DNA of 64,000 nt from Acinetobacter sp. ANC 3813 (GTDB lineage Bacteria > Pseudomonadota > Gammaproteobacteria > Pseudomonadales > Moraxellaceae). The notes under the pieces are model-generated. The model was not told where the DNA came from. It searched no databases and was given only the letters and a program-made list of their open reading frames with translations. Below are positions 27,403 through 37,114 of the stretch, piece by piece. How positions within the stretch are numbered: position 1 is the stretch's first letter; each line of letters opens with the position of its first letter. The translations under genes and the position numbers were made by a program. Location of the stretch: contig NZ_NEGK01000001.1 of the NCBI RefSeq assembly GCF_002135435.1, positions 1 through 64,000 on the forward strand. Reading direction: 5' to 3'.

Positions 27403-27960
27403 TTAATGCGGCATTTTGACTAGCTTACTGACGTCGTAGCCATACTGCTGTGCCGTTTGCAGATAAGATTGATAAGTCGCATCCTCGATCTGAGGCTCAC
27501 GGGACAAGATCCATAAGTATTTATCGCTTGGCCCACCCACCAGTGCAACCTTATAGTCAGGGTCGATGCGTAATACCCAATAATGACCTTTAGTAAAAGG
27601 TAACCACCTTAAGCCTTTAGGCAAAAAGCTCACCTTAAGTTTGCTATTGCCTTCATTCTGCGGATAGGCAACACCTTCGGAACTGATCATTTCACCGTTT
27701 GCAGTACGACAGCTATTTAATACACCCATCGTTTTATCAGTGTTTACACTGTATTGGGCTGTAATATCTGAAACGCACTTACGTTGAAAATACATCGGTA
27801 AATGCGCTATTTCATACCACTTACCTGCGTACTGTTGAATATCGATTTTCTCTACTGCTTGGGGTGCAGTTGTTTCCGCCTGAGCAGTGACAGATAAGCT
27901 TAAGCTGATGATCGCCAGTGCCGTACCCGCAATTGACTTTAATAGGGTATTCATTTTCAA
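27403..27960 (-). CDS. blc: Lipocalin (Blc-like), exported
   Basis: A 185-residue lipocalin with a cleavable signal peptide (cut after VTAQA, about residue 28). The lipocalin signature is YAGKWYEIAHLPMYFQRKC, followed by SEGVAYPQNE, KGHYWVLRIDPDY and LWILSREPQ as in bacterial Blc. Unlike E. coli Blc there is no lipobox Cys at the signal cleavage point, so it is probably soluble in the periplasm. It may carry modified fatty acids or lysophospholipids made by the adjacent operon; that link is inferred. Confidence 0.85.
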   Translation of the reverse strand: MKMNTLLKSIAGTALAIISLSLSVTAQAETTAPQAVEKIDIQQYAGKWYEIAHLPMYFQRKCVSDITAQYSVNTDKTMGVLNSCRTANGEMISSEGVAYPQNEGNSKLKVSFLPKGLRWLPFTKGHYWVLRIDPDYKVALVGGPSDKYLWILSREPQIEDATYQSYLQTAQQYGYDVSKLVKMPH

Positions 27961-28398
27961 GCCTTATTTGATTTTGTAGCAAAGATAACCTAGGGAGATG
28001 TGAACAAAGCGTGAAGATAAAATGATTTGTTTCAGTAGTGTTGCTTTTGGAAGCTTTAGACTGACTTATAGTTTTAAGCCATTCTTTGAATCATCTGCGA
28101 CTGCTATCCCATGCATCTCTACTAGATCCTGACATAGGCATACTGCCTTCAGGCAATAGCATAAACTTAAAGACAAGAGCACTTGCTCTCTATATCCAAT
28201 AACTTCTCAGGCGGGTTAGCACATTATAATCGATGAAAAAACAGCATCTCCCTATAAAGAATAGACATTAACAGCATGCGCATATTTAGCTGGTGCAAAA
28301 AATGGCACCGCTGCTGGAAGGAAGTGAGATAATATTTTTAATGATTTAAACGTGAGTCTAAACAGTGTTTAAAATCAATAAATTAAAAACCGTTTATA
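27961..28398. other. Intergenic region without a convincing gene
   Basis: It holds the presumed lipocalin promoter and only small hairpins (for example GCCTTCAGGC near 28150). No ORF of convincing composition, RNA gene or repeat was recognised. Confidence 0.5.
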
Positions 28399-28698
28399 CT
28401 ACCTTAAACAATAGGCTCGAATGACATCTGAGGAACGTAGATGCAAATGCTTGGTTTTACGGCCAGCAACCCGTTCACGCCACAATTTAAAACTCGATGG
28501 TTTCATATTTTTCCGCATCAAGCAGATCACTGCCGTTTCATTTAAACCATATTCACGCTGGATGGCTTCAAAAGGTGTTCTATCTTCCCAGGCCATTTCG
28601 ATAATTCTTGATAAGTCTTGTTCAGAAAATTGATGCACGTCACTCTCATCTTTAATCAAAAAATAGTCAAAGCTGATTTTATTAGCTTTAAGCTGCAA
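28399..28698 (-). CDS. TIGR03643/DUF2805 family protein
   Basis: A 99-residue small basic protein. The core IIEMAWEDRTPFEAIQREYGL and LMRKNMKPSSFKLWRERV followed by GRKTKH is the conserved TIGR03643 (DUF2805) block, which has a helix-turn-helix appearance. Family members are about 70-90 residues, so the first 20-30 residues may be untranslated or variable. Function is unknown. It stands alone between intergenic regions. Confidence 0.8.
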   Translation of the reverse strand: MQLKANKISFDYFLIKDESDVHQFSEQDLSRIIEMAWEDRTPFEAIQREYGLNETAVICLMRKNMKPSSFKLWRERVAGRKTKHLHLRSSDVIRAYCLR

Positions 28699-28928
28699 TA
28701 AATTTCATCAACTCACTTATAGAGTTTGAATCGATTTTGATTCGCTGAAAATCATAAAAATATGGGCATGAATTTTTTGTGATTATTTCTAATATTTACT
28801 CATGATAAGAAATTAAATAAGCTGATTTTATGACTTTAGCTCTGGGAGTATCTCAAGCATTCACTACAGCTGAAAGTATAGGCTTTGAACGACTTCCGCC
28901 TGAAGCGCAATCCACATGCGCACTCATT

Positions 28929-29642
28929 TCATTTCATTTCGTGTTTAGAATCACTCTGAATTTTTCCATCCAACAGATTAATGGTCCGGTCACATGTTGC
29001 CGATAATCTTGGATCATGCGTGACCAACAACACGGCACAGTCATGTTCACGATGTACTTTACGAAATAATTCAAACATTTCCGCAGCAGTTTGAGTATCC
29101 AGATTGCCTGTCGGTTCATCAGCCAATAATAGTGCAGGCTGAGTAATGAGTGCACGTGCAATTGCCACCCGCTGCTGCTGTCCACCTGAAAGTTCATTTG
29201 GTTTACGATCAGCAAATTTTTCCAAACCTACTGCGGCCAATAATTCATGGGCATATTGCAGCGCAGATTGATCTGGCTTGCCTTGCTTCAGCATTAATGG
29301 CATGAGCACATTATTTAAGGCAGTGAAGGCCTGTATAAGATGATGAAACTGAAATACAAAACCAATACTGTGTCCACGTAATGCGGTCCGATCAGTATCA
29401 TTCATACGGCTGGTCGCCTGACCCAACAAGTACAACTCGCCGCTGCTTGGCTGATCTAATAATCCAAGAATATTCAATAAAGTGCTTTTGCCTGAACCTG
29501 AAGGACCAATTAATGCGGCAAAGTCGTTACGTTGAATACACAGATCAATCCCATGTAAAACCTCCACTTCATTGGGTTGCCCAACGTTGTAAGACTTTCG
29601 CAATGCTTCTAAACGCAGTACCTCATGAGTTGGATCAGACAT
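28929..29642 (-). CDS. ABC transporter ATP-binding protein (LolD/MacB type)
   Basis: A 237-residue ATPase with Walker A GPSGSGKSTLLN, Q-loop FVFQFHHLI, signature LSGGQQQRVAIARA and Walker B ALLLADEPTGNLD. It belongs to the type VII mechanotransmission group (LolD/MacB). The start at 29642 (MSDPTHEV) is preferred over an upstream one and overlaps the permease stop by 8 bp. It is the last gene of an adaptor-permease-ATPase operon. Confidence 0.9.
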   Translation of the reverse strand: MSDPTHEVLRLEALRKSYNVGQPNEVEVLHGIDLCIQRNDFAALIGPSGSGKSTLLNILGLLDQPSSGELYLLGQATSRMNDTDRTALRGHSIGFVFQFHHLIQAFTALNNVLMPLMLKQGKPDQSALQYAHELLAAVGLEKFADRKPNELSGGQQQRVAIARALITQPALLLADEPTGNLDTQTAAEMFELFRKVHREHDCAVLLVTHDPRLSATCDRTINLLDGKIQSDSKHEMK

Positions 29643-30858
29643 GACGAATTGCCTCCACAGGATCAAGTGCTGCTGCTCGACGGGATGGCACTGCAGCAGC
29701 TAATACACCCGTGAGTGTCGCCAATAATAATGCGGATAAGATCAGCTGGATTGAAATTGAAATATAAAACAAACCGGGACCAAATTGATTAAATCCCCAT
29801 ATCAGACCATAGCTGACCACACTGCCCAGCAACGAACCAAGCAAACCGAAAATTGCCCCCTGAAATAAGAAAACTCTTAAAATTTGCGCTTGAGTCGCCC
29901 CTGTCGCACGTAAAATACCGATTTCCCGAGTCCTTTGCACTACACTCACCGACATCACACTGGCAATACCAAAGGCGACCGAAATCCCCACAAAAACAAT
30001 AATCATGTTAGTCGATAGGCTCTGAGCAGTAATTGCACTCATTAATTGCGCGTTAGTTTCAATCCAGCTTTCCGCTTTCAATCCAGTCAGCCGTCCAACT
30101 TGAGCAGCAATCTGATCCGCCTCAAAAATATTCTTTATCGTCAGATCAATCACAGTCACACCGCCAGGCAAATTAAGTAAAGATTGAGCCTGTTTCAAAT
30201 CCAGATAAACATAGCGGGCATCCAATTCACGAACGCCCAGTTCAAAAATTCCTGAAACATTTACCACTGCATTTTTCTGCTGCCCAGTGTCTAGCCTTAA
30301 TTTGCTCCCAACTTGCACCCCTAAGTCTTTGGCCATTTGACGCCCGATTAAGACATTATCCGCACTGACCTTCAATTCACCACTCACCATATATTGCTTT
30401 AACGGAATAATCTTTTGATATCGCTCAAGATTGATACCAACCAATGCGACAGATTGAATAGCGTCTCCGCGCTGTACAAATGCTGGACCAGAAACTACAG
30501 GAGAAACAGCCGTCAAGACAGGCAACTGATCGAGAGTTTCAGTAATCTTCTGCCAATTATTAATGGAACGTAAGCGCTGCGCACGCTTATCTTCTTGTAA
30601 CAATTGAAGTGTTCCCGCTGCTGGCGGCACAATATGATTCACCTCATCTGGTGAGATCAAACGAATATGGGCTTGCGTTCCTAAAGTCCGTTCTACAATA
30701 TTCGATTGCAAACCCTGAATTAAGGCGCTAATGAATACAATAACCGCTACCCCAACCGCGACACCAATGGTAATCATCATCGACTGCGTGCGGCCTTCTC
30801 GCAAAAAGCTGATTGCGATCGTCCACTCTGTCCAAAGTCGCCCAAAAAAGTTTTTCAA
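29635..30858 (-). CDS. ABC transporter permease (FtsX/MacB family)
   Basis: A 407-residue permease with one N-terminal helix (about residues 25-45), a large periplasmic MacB-type domain (VSGPAFVQRGDAIQS, LIGRQMAKDLGV) and three C-terminal helices in the FtsX domain (RTREIGILRATGATQAQIL). It works with the downstream ATPase and the upstream adaptor. It overlaps the adaptor gene by 4 bp. The substrate is unknown; relatives export lipids, peptides or macrolides. Confidence 0.9.
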   Translation of the reverse strand: MKNFFGRLWTEWTIAISFLREGRTQSMMITIGVAVGVAVIVFISALIQGLQSNIVERTLGTQAHIRLISPDEVNHIVPPAAGTLQLLQEDKRAQRLRSINNWQKITETLDQLPVLTAVSPVVSGPAFVQRGDAIQSVALVGINLERYQKIIPLKQYMVSGELKVSADNVLIGRQMAKDLGVQVGSKLRLDTGQQKNAVVNVSGIFELGVRELDARYVYLDLKQAQSLLNLPGGVTVIDLTIKNIFEADQIAAQVGRLTGLKAESWIETNAQLMSAITAQSLSTNMIIVFVGISVAFGIASVMSVSVVQRTREIGILRATGATQAQILRVFLFQGAIFGLLGSLLGSVVSYGLIWGFNQFGPGLFYISISIQLILSALLLATLTGVLAAAVPSRRAAALDPVEAIRHV

Positions 30859-32105
30859 TCGAATTTCACCGGCAATTCATTTTTGCTATTTGTCTGATCC
30901 GCCTGATTCTGCACTATAGCTTTAGTTTGCTCTAAACGAACACGGGTTCCATTTTTAAGCACTGATTCGGCATCCGCTAAAACTTGATCACCCTCTTTTA
31001 ATCCAGCAACAACTTCCGACATAACCAAACCACGCAAACCCAGTGTGATGGAGTGGCGTTGAATTTTGCCACCTCTTACTAGAATAACTTTAGCCTTATT
31101 TCCACTTATATTACTTAAAGCATCATTCGGAATCAGCAAAGTCCGCTCGCGCTTATTGGTTTCAACATTTACAGATACTGTCATGTCCTGAAGCAAATAA
31201 TCAGGTATTGGATCAACTGTTAATCGGACGTCAACTGTGCCACGTTGAGCATCAACATTTGGAGCAATAAAATTAATATGAGCTGGAAAAGGTAGATTCG
31301 GGTAGGCATCCGCTATTACTGTCGCTTTTTGCTGCAAAGCCAGCAGCGGTAAATTACGTTCATCAAATGGCACTCGGATTTCAGTAGCTCCATCCAGTGC
31401 AATCGTAAAGAGGATCTGACTGGGTTGCACCAAATCTCCAGGCTCGACATTACGTGTTAAAACAATACCAGATACTTCTGCACGAATTTGGGTCTTGGCG
31501 AGTTGGGCCTGTAATGCAGCCAGTTTTTCTCGCAACTTGATCTCTTCAACTTTACCTGGGGCAAGAGCTGCAACCTGCAATCGAGCTGTTTCTACATTAT
31601 TACGGGCAAGTATTTCAGCCTCTATCGATTTCTCCCTTTCCTCTGCTGATAATATTCCTAATTCAGTGTTCCTTCTCCGTGCCGCTTCCCGTTGAGCTTG
31701 CTCCAACTGCACTTTGGCATTCGCCAAATCGACTTCGGCTTGCGGACGTTTAGTCGTTGCAAGTTCCTTTAATTCAGTTTCTGCCTGCCGCACCTGCGCT
31801 GAAATTTCATCCGATTTCAGTACTAAAAGGACATCCCCTGGTGAAACCCGATCCCCTTCTTGAACAAATCTTTTAAGGACAACCCCTGTAATTTCGCTAC
31901 CAATCTGAGTTCTGGATACTGTCGCTACGCTTCCTGAAGCAACTACTGTCTGTACCAATCGGCTAGATTCAACTTCATAACCAGCTAATAATGGTCCTTG
32001 CCACCAGCGATATGCAGCAAAACTGGCGACTAAAATCAATATTACAATTATAATCAGAGACTTATATCGGGCAACAAACAAATCCATTCTCCATACCAGA
32101 TTCAA
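30855..32105 (-). CDS. HlyD/MacA-type periplasmic adaptor
   Basis: A 416-residue membrane-fusion protein with an N-terminal membrane anchor (about residues 15-32), a lipoyl half-motif (VASGSVATVSRTQIGSEITG), a coiled-coil hairpin rich in Ala, Glu and Arg (about residues 100-210), the second lipoyl half and a beta-barrel domain. No outer-membrane factor gene is linked, so it probably recruits a TolC encoded elsewhere. It is first gene of the three-gene operon. Confidence 0.88.
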   Translation of the reverse strand: MNLVWRMDLFVARYKSLIIIVILILVASFAAYRWWQGPLLAGYEVESSRLVQTVVASGSVATVSRTQIGSEITGVVLKRFVQEGDRVSPGDVLLVLKSDEISAQVRQAETELKELATTKRPQAEVDLANAKVQLEQAQREAARRRNTELGILSAEEREKSIEAEILARNNVETARLQVAALAPGKVEEIKLREKLAALQAQLAKTQIRAEVSGIVLTRNVEPGDLVQPSQILFTIALDGATEIRVPFDERNLPLLALQQKATVIADAYPNLPFPAHINFIAPNVDAQRGTVDVRLTVDPIPDYLLQDMTVSVNVETNKRERTLLIPNDALSNISGNKAKVILVRGGKIQRHSITLGLRGLVMSEVVAGLKEGDQVLADAESVLKNGTRVRLEQTKAIVQNQADQTNSKNELPVKFD

Positions 32106-32473
32106 GGAAAGTTTTGAATCACAACACTAATCTTTAGTTGAATATATATGAAAATTTAGTTACAACACATCAAATTAAAAAACACACAATTTTTAAAAAA
32201 ATTAATTTCTATATATTGTGATAACTTTGCTATTACTAAACAGCAAATTAATGATTTAAATTTATATTTTTTAATAATTTAGCTAAATTATAATAGCTTA
32301 AGGTTTTAACATACCTGCTTTAAATAACGTAATACACAGCCATATTTAATAAAGTAGTTGTGGTAGTAGAAATTGAACTCATCCAAAATCGCTAATGAAA
32401 TCTGTTTATTAAAAAAATTCTCAGTATTTAATAGGTTAATTTTAATTAGCAATTGCTTACATGGAATCCAGAA
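32106..32473. other. AT-rich intergenic region left of the island
   Basis: No gene is seen. It should contain the promoter of the adaptor-permease-ATPase operon. Before the island inserted, its right end lay next to the CAU tRNA gene now at 48515. Confidence 0.5.
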
Positions 32474-32510
32474 ACAAAAAACCACCTAGGATTAGTACAC
32501 CTAAGTGGTT
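32474..32510 (-). terminator. Original tRNA terminator, displaced by the island
   Basis: On the minus strand, AACCAC-T-TAGG pairs with CCTA-G-GTGGTT and is followed by TTTTT. It lies 9 bp beyond the left att copy, so it was probably the terminator of the CAU tRNA transcript before the element separated them by 16 kb. Confidence 0.75.
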
Positions 32511-32518
32511 GTTTTATA

Positions 32519-32532
32519 TGGTGGGCCCAGAC
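32519..32532. other. Left attachment site (attL)
   Basis: TGGTGGGCCCAGAC is identical to the last 14 bases of the tRNA gene at 48515-48528 (CCA end included). Sequence beyond it differs (GTTACC here, AGACTT in the tRNA), marking this as the distal recombination junction. Confidence 0.88.
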
Positions 32533-32738
32533 GTTACCATACTTTAATCTAAGCTATTGTTTTAAAAACAATTACTTTAACTAAATAAAAAAAGATACAA
32601 ACTTGGATACATGGGTTATTTTTGTTACTTTTTGTGTTTATTTTATTTTCTTGAAGTTAAGAGTTGAACCGATTCAGCACTAAGTGAACATCATCATTCA
32701 ATAAATAATATTCTGGATGTTAGCGATTGTTCTAAACA

Positions 32739-32940
32739 GACTAAATGACTAAATTAGCTTCTAATCATTGCTGTATAAGGCTTTGTATTTAGCTAGTCAC
32801 CTGCCAAATGCTGCCTAAATGACTAAGTGAAATAGCTATTTAGCGATCCTTTTAGTCACTTAGTCATCTAGTACAATACTAATTTCCATCTTGAAAGCCC
32901 TTAATAGCAAGGATTTCAAGCTAATTTAGTCACTTAGTCA
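32739..32940. repeat. TGACTAA iteron-like repeats
   Basis: The heptamer TGACTAA or its complement TTAGTCA occurs at 32746, 32820, 32852, 32860, 32926 and 32934, with near copies at 32739 and 32794. The copies at 32852/32860 and 32926/32934 are tandem at 8-bp spacing. The last copies overlap the end of the DUF3987 gene. They lie between attL and the replication-like gene, the place expected for a replication origin or excision-factor binding sites. Confidence 0.7.
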
Positions 32941-35030
32941 CTTTCCCCTAATAAAAGTGGATTTAAAACGACTAGGCGCTTCTTATTAAGCATTTCAACT
33001 TTTAAATAATTCGAGTCCTCTAATTGCTGAATAATCATTTCTAAAAGATTCTTATTTTTCTGCATCGGTCTAGGGCATGAAGTCTGCATATAAGAGTAAG
33101 TAAGTCTGTCAGTTTTTTGCTGCACACATTTACCTATAAGCCATTTAATAAGCCTTTCAGCTTCACTTTCTGCTTTAATTTCAATATCTGCATACATTGA
33201 CCATTCATTTAATGAATATTTAATAACCTCACAAGCACCTTTTAATATTTTCGCATCAATACACTGCAAGCCCTCAAAATAAGCGAATACAGTAGCTAGG
33301 CGGCGTGCTAATTGACTAGCACGACTGGCAAATGCTTGTAGAAATTCATAACGCTGGCCTTTGGCTTGCAACTCCTCAAAGATATTATAGAAGGCTGCAT
33401 CAATTTCTCTTGCTGCATCATCCATAGATAGAACGTAGCGACCATTGTGTAATTCATATTCAGGCTTAATCTGAGGGCAGTCATCAAGCAAATACTCACA
33501 CCGTGTCCAGTAGGCGATAAGCCTGTGGTCGGTACTTACATTCTTATTTCTATAAACTGCGTCCTGTAGGCGTGTACCTGCTAAATTTTCAGGAATGGTT
33601 AAGATAAATCTTGGCAAAAATCCCTGACCTCTTAACAATGGGTCTTTTAGCGCATCTGCTAGGACTTCATGTTGCCCTTGTAAGTTAAAGGACAGTCGAG
33701 TGTCATAAGCTCGGCCGCTTCCGTTCATGTTTGACTTAGACCGTGTACGCTCCACAAAACCCTCATCAAATAGCTTTGCATAGCCTCCTAGTGCTTGATT
33801 ACGTGTATCAGCTTTCATGCTATGGCCACCAAAAAACTGACCTGCTTCATCACTTGCAATGGATGCATTATTCAAAATACCGTCAATATATAAACCTGCA
33901 ATAGATTCAAGAGTTATATCGCTATAAAGGGTACTTGGATCATTGGGTGGTGGATTTTCAGCACAATATGCTTCACGTTCCTTTTTAGGCAGTCCAGCCT
34001 GTGCGCTTTTCCATTGTTCAAGCTCACAGCGATATGCTTCATAATGTTTACGCTCATGTTTAATGATTGCCTGATCTGCCAAATTTCTGCTTGTACTCTT
34101 GCGGCTTCCACTTTGGCCCTCAGTCAGCAAAAATAAACTGCATGGCTCACCTTGAGGGCTAAAAGGATGCGGTGCATTCACTTTAGCCTGAGCGATATGT
34201 GACATCGTAGCAATTACACATTGAGAGGTCATGGCAATGGGGGCTTGAACATGTTCAGAAATAGCTATAACTGCCTCCTTTGCTAATGGCGGCAATGCAT
34301 CAACAGGATAAACAGCATTTGCTGATGATTCTGCGTGTACAAGCGGTGTCAGTTTCCCCCATTGATTTGTGGAGATTTGAATAAATTTTTCAGGGCTAAT
34401 TGCTTGCTTTAGCGCGTTAATTTTTTCTAAGAAAAATTGCTTTATTTGTTTGGCTTGAAGTGACTTAAAACTCTCATCCAATTTCACAAATAAGTCCTGA
34501 TTTTGCTTTGGTTCATTAAAACCAGCCATAGCTCTAAATGTTGTTTCAGGCATACCACTATTTATAATCTGATATGCTGAATCAATATCTTCATTAAATA
34601 CAACTCCCTCACTAGATCTTGCAATTTTTAAAAATAAGCCTATATCGTCTGTGCCCAACACATATGGTATGTATGCTTTATTTATATTACTTGCAAATAC
34701 TCCTTTTTCACCTATCACAAAATATACTTTCTTCGAGTCGATCAACTGATATGGTGATTGGTCGGTATCGTATTTTTTAATAGTTCCACTTATCGTATAA
34801 CCGACAACTTCAGAAAAATTATGAGGGTTTACATGGGGAATTGCATAGCATTCTTCACAGTTATAGTCTGTGTATTCTGGATGAATATAGCTCTCAGTCT
34901 TAACTTTAAAATTACGCTCATCAATACAGCCTTGAATCAATTCATTGAGTGAGTGAAATTCTGTTTTATGACCTGTCACTGGATCGGTGCTTATTGCAAA
35001 TGGAGCGCTAAAAGTGATTTCTACGTTCAT
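32934..35030 (-). CDS. DUF3987 (YfjI-like) helicase/primase-associated protein
   Basis: A 698-residue protein. The central part has LFLLTEGQSGSRKSTSRNLA, a Walker-A-like loop (GxSGSRKST with Arg before Lys), then IASDEAGQFFGGH and LSFNLQGQHEVL, matching DUF3987/YfjI of prophages and satellites. The N-terminal 100 residues contain Cys/His pairs (NCEECYAIPHVNPH) that could bind a metal. The family is probably a replication ATPase. It is translationally coupled (4-bp overlap) to the upstream AlpA-like gene and overlaps iteron-like repeats at its 3' end. Confidence 0.75.
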   Translation of the reverse strand: MNVEITFSAPFAISTDPVTGHKTEFHSLNELIQGCIDERNFKVKTESYIHPEYTDYNCEECYAIPHVNPHNFSEVVGYTISGTIKKYDTDQSPYQLIDSKKVYFVIGEKGVFASNINKAYIPYVLGTDDIGLFLKIARSSEGVVFNEDIDSAYQIINSGMPETTFRAMAGFNEPKQNQDLFVKLDESFKSLQAKQIKQFFLEKINALKQAISPEKFIQISTNQWGKLTPLVHAESSANAVYPVDALPPLAKEAVIAISEHVQAPIAMTSQCVIATMSHIAQAKVNAPHPFSPQGEPCSLFLLTEGQSGSRKSTSRNLADQAIIKHERKHYEAYRCELEQWKSAQAGLPKKEREAYCAENPPPNDPSTLYSDITLESIAGLYIDGILNNASIASDEAGQFFGGHSMKADTRNQALGGYAKLFDEGFVERTRSKSNMNGSGRAYDTRLSFNLQGQHEVLADALKDPLLRGQGFLPRFILTIPENLAGTRLQDAVYRNKNVSTDHRLIAYWTRCEYLLDDCPQIKPEYELHNGRYVLSMDDAAREIDAAFYNIFEELQAKGQRYEFLQAFASRASQLARRLATVFAYFEGLQCIDAKILKGACEVIKYSLNEWSMYADIEIKAESEAERLIKWLIGKCVQQKTDRLTYSYMQTSCPRPMQKNKNLLEMIIQQLEDSNYLKVEMLNKKRLVVLNPLLLGESD

Positions 35031-35233
35031 TTTTCACCCTCCAAATCTGAATTCGAAGGATTTAAATTTAAAACCCAATTTTTTATTTCATTTTCACGAT
35101 AAAAAATACGAGCTTGTTTTTTATCTCCGAATTTGATCGGTTTTGGAAAAGTAGGGTCTCTTTGTTGCAGGTTATATATCGTATTTCTACTTGTTTTTAA
35201 AATACGGCAAACATCTTTAATTTTGATCAGCAT
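35027..35233 (-). CDS. AlpA-family helix-turn-helix regulator
   Basis: A 68-residue MerR/excisionase-like protein: IKDVCRILKTSRNTIYNLQQ forms the helix-turn-helix, followed by FPKPIKFGDKKQARIFYRENE and IKNWV. In P4-like elements AlpA controls integrase expression and excision. The start at 35233 (MLIKIKDV) is chosen because the longer frame adds residues outside the family. It overlaps the DUF3987 gene by 4 bp. Confidence 0.85.
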   Translation of the reverse strand: MLIKIKDVCRILKTSRNTIYNLQQRDPTFPKPIKFGDKKQARIFYRENEIKNWVLNLNPSNSDLEGEK

Positions 35234-35445
35234 TCTATCTCTCCTCATTTGTCATAAGAACATCATGAGAGATGCTGATAAGTTGATGAATTTCATACAT
35301 AAGTAAATCCTGCTTGCTATATGGAGATTCACATAATTGAGCAAAACAGGACACTAAACACTGTTAGTGATACGATTAAAATTTCAAGCCTAGATAATCT
35401 TGACAAATACTAACTTATATGATTTTAAAATATTTTAAGTGTAGC

Positions 35446-36360
35446 CTAGATATGAAAATCATTATCTCGAATAATTTCCATAGCTATAATATTATGATCT
35501 CGGTCATGAATGTATTTTTTCTTATATTGTGTAATTGATGTACTGATGCTGCCATCATATATAACTTTTTTTATTTGACTTTCATTCATCTGCTTATTAT
35601 ATATTATTGATACTAATTCAGAGATAAAGTTATAGGAAATTCGATTATTAGTTAAAGAATTGAACATATTATCTAAATCTCGAATAAACTTATTTTCTTT
35701 CTTATTTTTTTCATTTTCTTTAAGCTCTTTTTGACTTATCATTGGATAAGAAAGATCTTGAATATATTTAGAAAAAATATATTCAAGATCTGAAATATTT
35801 TCTATAGATTTATTATTTAAAGTTATATTTTCACAAATTTTCATTTGATCTTCATTTTTTATGAGCCTTGCCCTTAATCCTAAAAATAAATTTGAAGTTA
35901 ACAATTCAATTTGATTTTTATACCAAATTCTGAAATCATAGGTATCTTCTGTACTATTAATAAAGTTGATGTATTTTTTATATATTTCTTGAATTTTTTT
36001 ATCTTGATTTTTTTCTTGGTTTTTAATAGTGAATATATAATAGTCTGTGGATTTATCAAATGCCGTAATTATTAATACCAACTCCATTATTCCAAAGTTA
36101 TTTTCTTTAAAATACTCTAATATCTTATTGTTTTTCAATATATTCTTTAATATTTTCAGGTTTTCATTATTTTCTAACAACTTTATAGAATAGTAAAAAT
36201 CAAAAGCAAAAAATAATATTTCCTCGTTTTTAAAATAATTATCAAAGAAAAAGTTATCTGCTTGTTTTAATAACTTCAATTCATACTCTTCAGCACTTCC
36301 ACATTGATCAAAATCAACATCGTCTAATTTAAATAATTCTGCAATTTCTTCACTATTCAT
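35446..36360 (-). CDS. Unrecognised acidic helical protein
   Basis: A 304-residue protein that is very rich in Asn, Ile, Lys and Glu and strongly AT-biased. It is predicted almost entirely helical, with no signal peptide or membrane segment. A charged linker (ELKENEKNKKENKF) near residue 215 separates a larger N-terminal part from a small C-terminal part that may be a helical bundle. It is not recognised. It lies upstream of the AlpA/DUF3987 pair on the same strand, among island cargo, so an anti-phage or element-maintenance role is possible but not shown. Confidence 0.6.
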   Translation of the reverse strand: MNSEEIAELFKLDDVDFDQCGSAEEYELKLLKQADNFFFDNYFKNEEILFFAFDFYYSIKLLENNENLKILKNILKNNKILEYFKENNFGIMELVLIITAFDKSTDYYIFTIKNQEKNQDKKIQEIYKKYINFINSTEDTYDFRIWYKNQIELLTSNLFLGLRARLIKNEDQMKICENITLNNKSIENISDLEYIFSKYIQDLSYPMISQKELKENEKNKKENKFIRDLDNMFNSLTNNRISYNFISELVSIIYNKQMNESQIKKVIYDGSISTSITQYKKKYIHDRDHNIIAMEIIRDNDFHI

Positions 36361-36420
36361 AATAAACCTATAATCAATATTAATTTAAGAGATTTTAAAA
36401 ATATTTAATAATTTAATGAA

Positions 36421-36939
36421 TCAAACAATAAAAAAAGTAGTTACTGATATAAAAAAAGGTATAGCAACACTCACCATAAATTTCATTGCTTTTGCATTGA
36501 AGTCGACTAAGTACTTCTGTGAATATTTTTTATATTTCAATGTGAAATACACACTTGATATGAAACAAGCTATTAGTAAGCTTACCATCAGGGCCATGCG
36601 GTAATAGTCAATTGATAAAGTAGAACCTAGAGTAAATTTCTGAAATTGGTAATAATTACTACCTATCAGAAATGTAAAACATAGCAATCCCAAACCTATT
36701 GAACGGTATTCCGTGGCTTTGTTCTTATCTTGATATAAAAACTTGGTAATGAGCATGCTTGAAGTAAGAAAAAGAGGAATCAAAATAACAGTAAAACTGA
36801 CGAGTAAATTTCTAAAGAACCAAGATTTAATGTCTGTATCAGTTCTAAATTCATAAATATTCAAAAATGGAAAAAAGACCACTGGAAAGAAGTATATATA
36901 GGATATTTTTAATGAATCAATATTTTCAATTTTAATCAT
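36421..36939 (-). CDS. Unrecognised inner-membrane protein
   Basis: A 172-residue protein with about five hydrophobic segments (near residues 13-30, 43-65, 80-100, 113-133, 150-171) and short basic loops between the later ones (KYKKYSQKY). No family is recognised. It follows a 175-bp gap after the exported-protein genes and precedes the 304-residue gene, on the same strand. Small polytopic proteins in such islands can act in abortive infection or entry exclusion, but nothing specific is visible here. Confidence 0.6.
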   Translation of the reverse strand: MIKIENIDSLKISYIYFFPVVFFPFLNIYEFRTDTDIKSWFFRNLLVSFTVILIPLFLTSSMLITKFLYQDKNKATEYRSIGLGLLCFTFLIGSNYYQFQKFTLGSTLSIDYYRMALMVSLLIACFISSVYFTLKYKKYSQKYLVDFNAKAMKFMVSVAIPFFISVTTFFIV

Positions 36940-37071
36940 GAGTGATCACGGTTTTTATCGTAGAGGCTAAGGAAGAAGTCACATCTTGAAAAAAAGTGAG
37001 CTGTGCAACATTTTCTATAATTATTAATTTTAATTGTGCATAAAACAACGTCAATGTGTATATGGAAATAA

Positions 37072-37101
37072 GGCAACATACTTAATGTAGAGTATGTTGC
37101 C
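37072..37101 (-). terminator. Hairpin after the exported-protein genes
   Basis: A perfect 11-bp stem, GGCAACATACT with AGTATGTTGCC, 14 bp after the stop of the gene at 37115. The minus-strand follow-on is TTATTTCC, so it is a good but not ideal terminator. Confidence 0.7.
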
Positions 37102-37114
37102 AATAAATTTTTAT

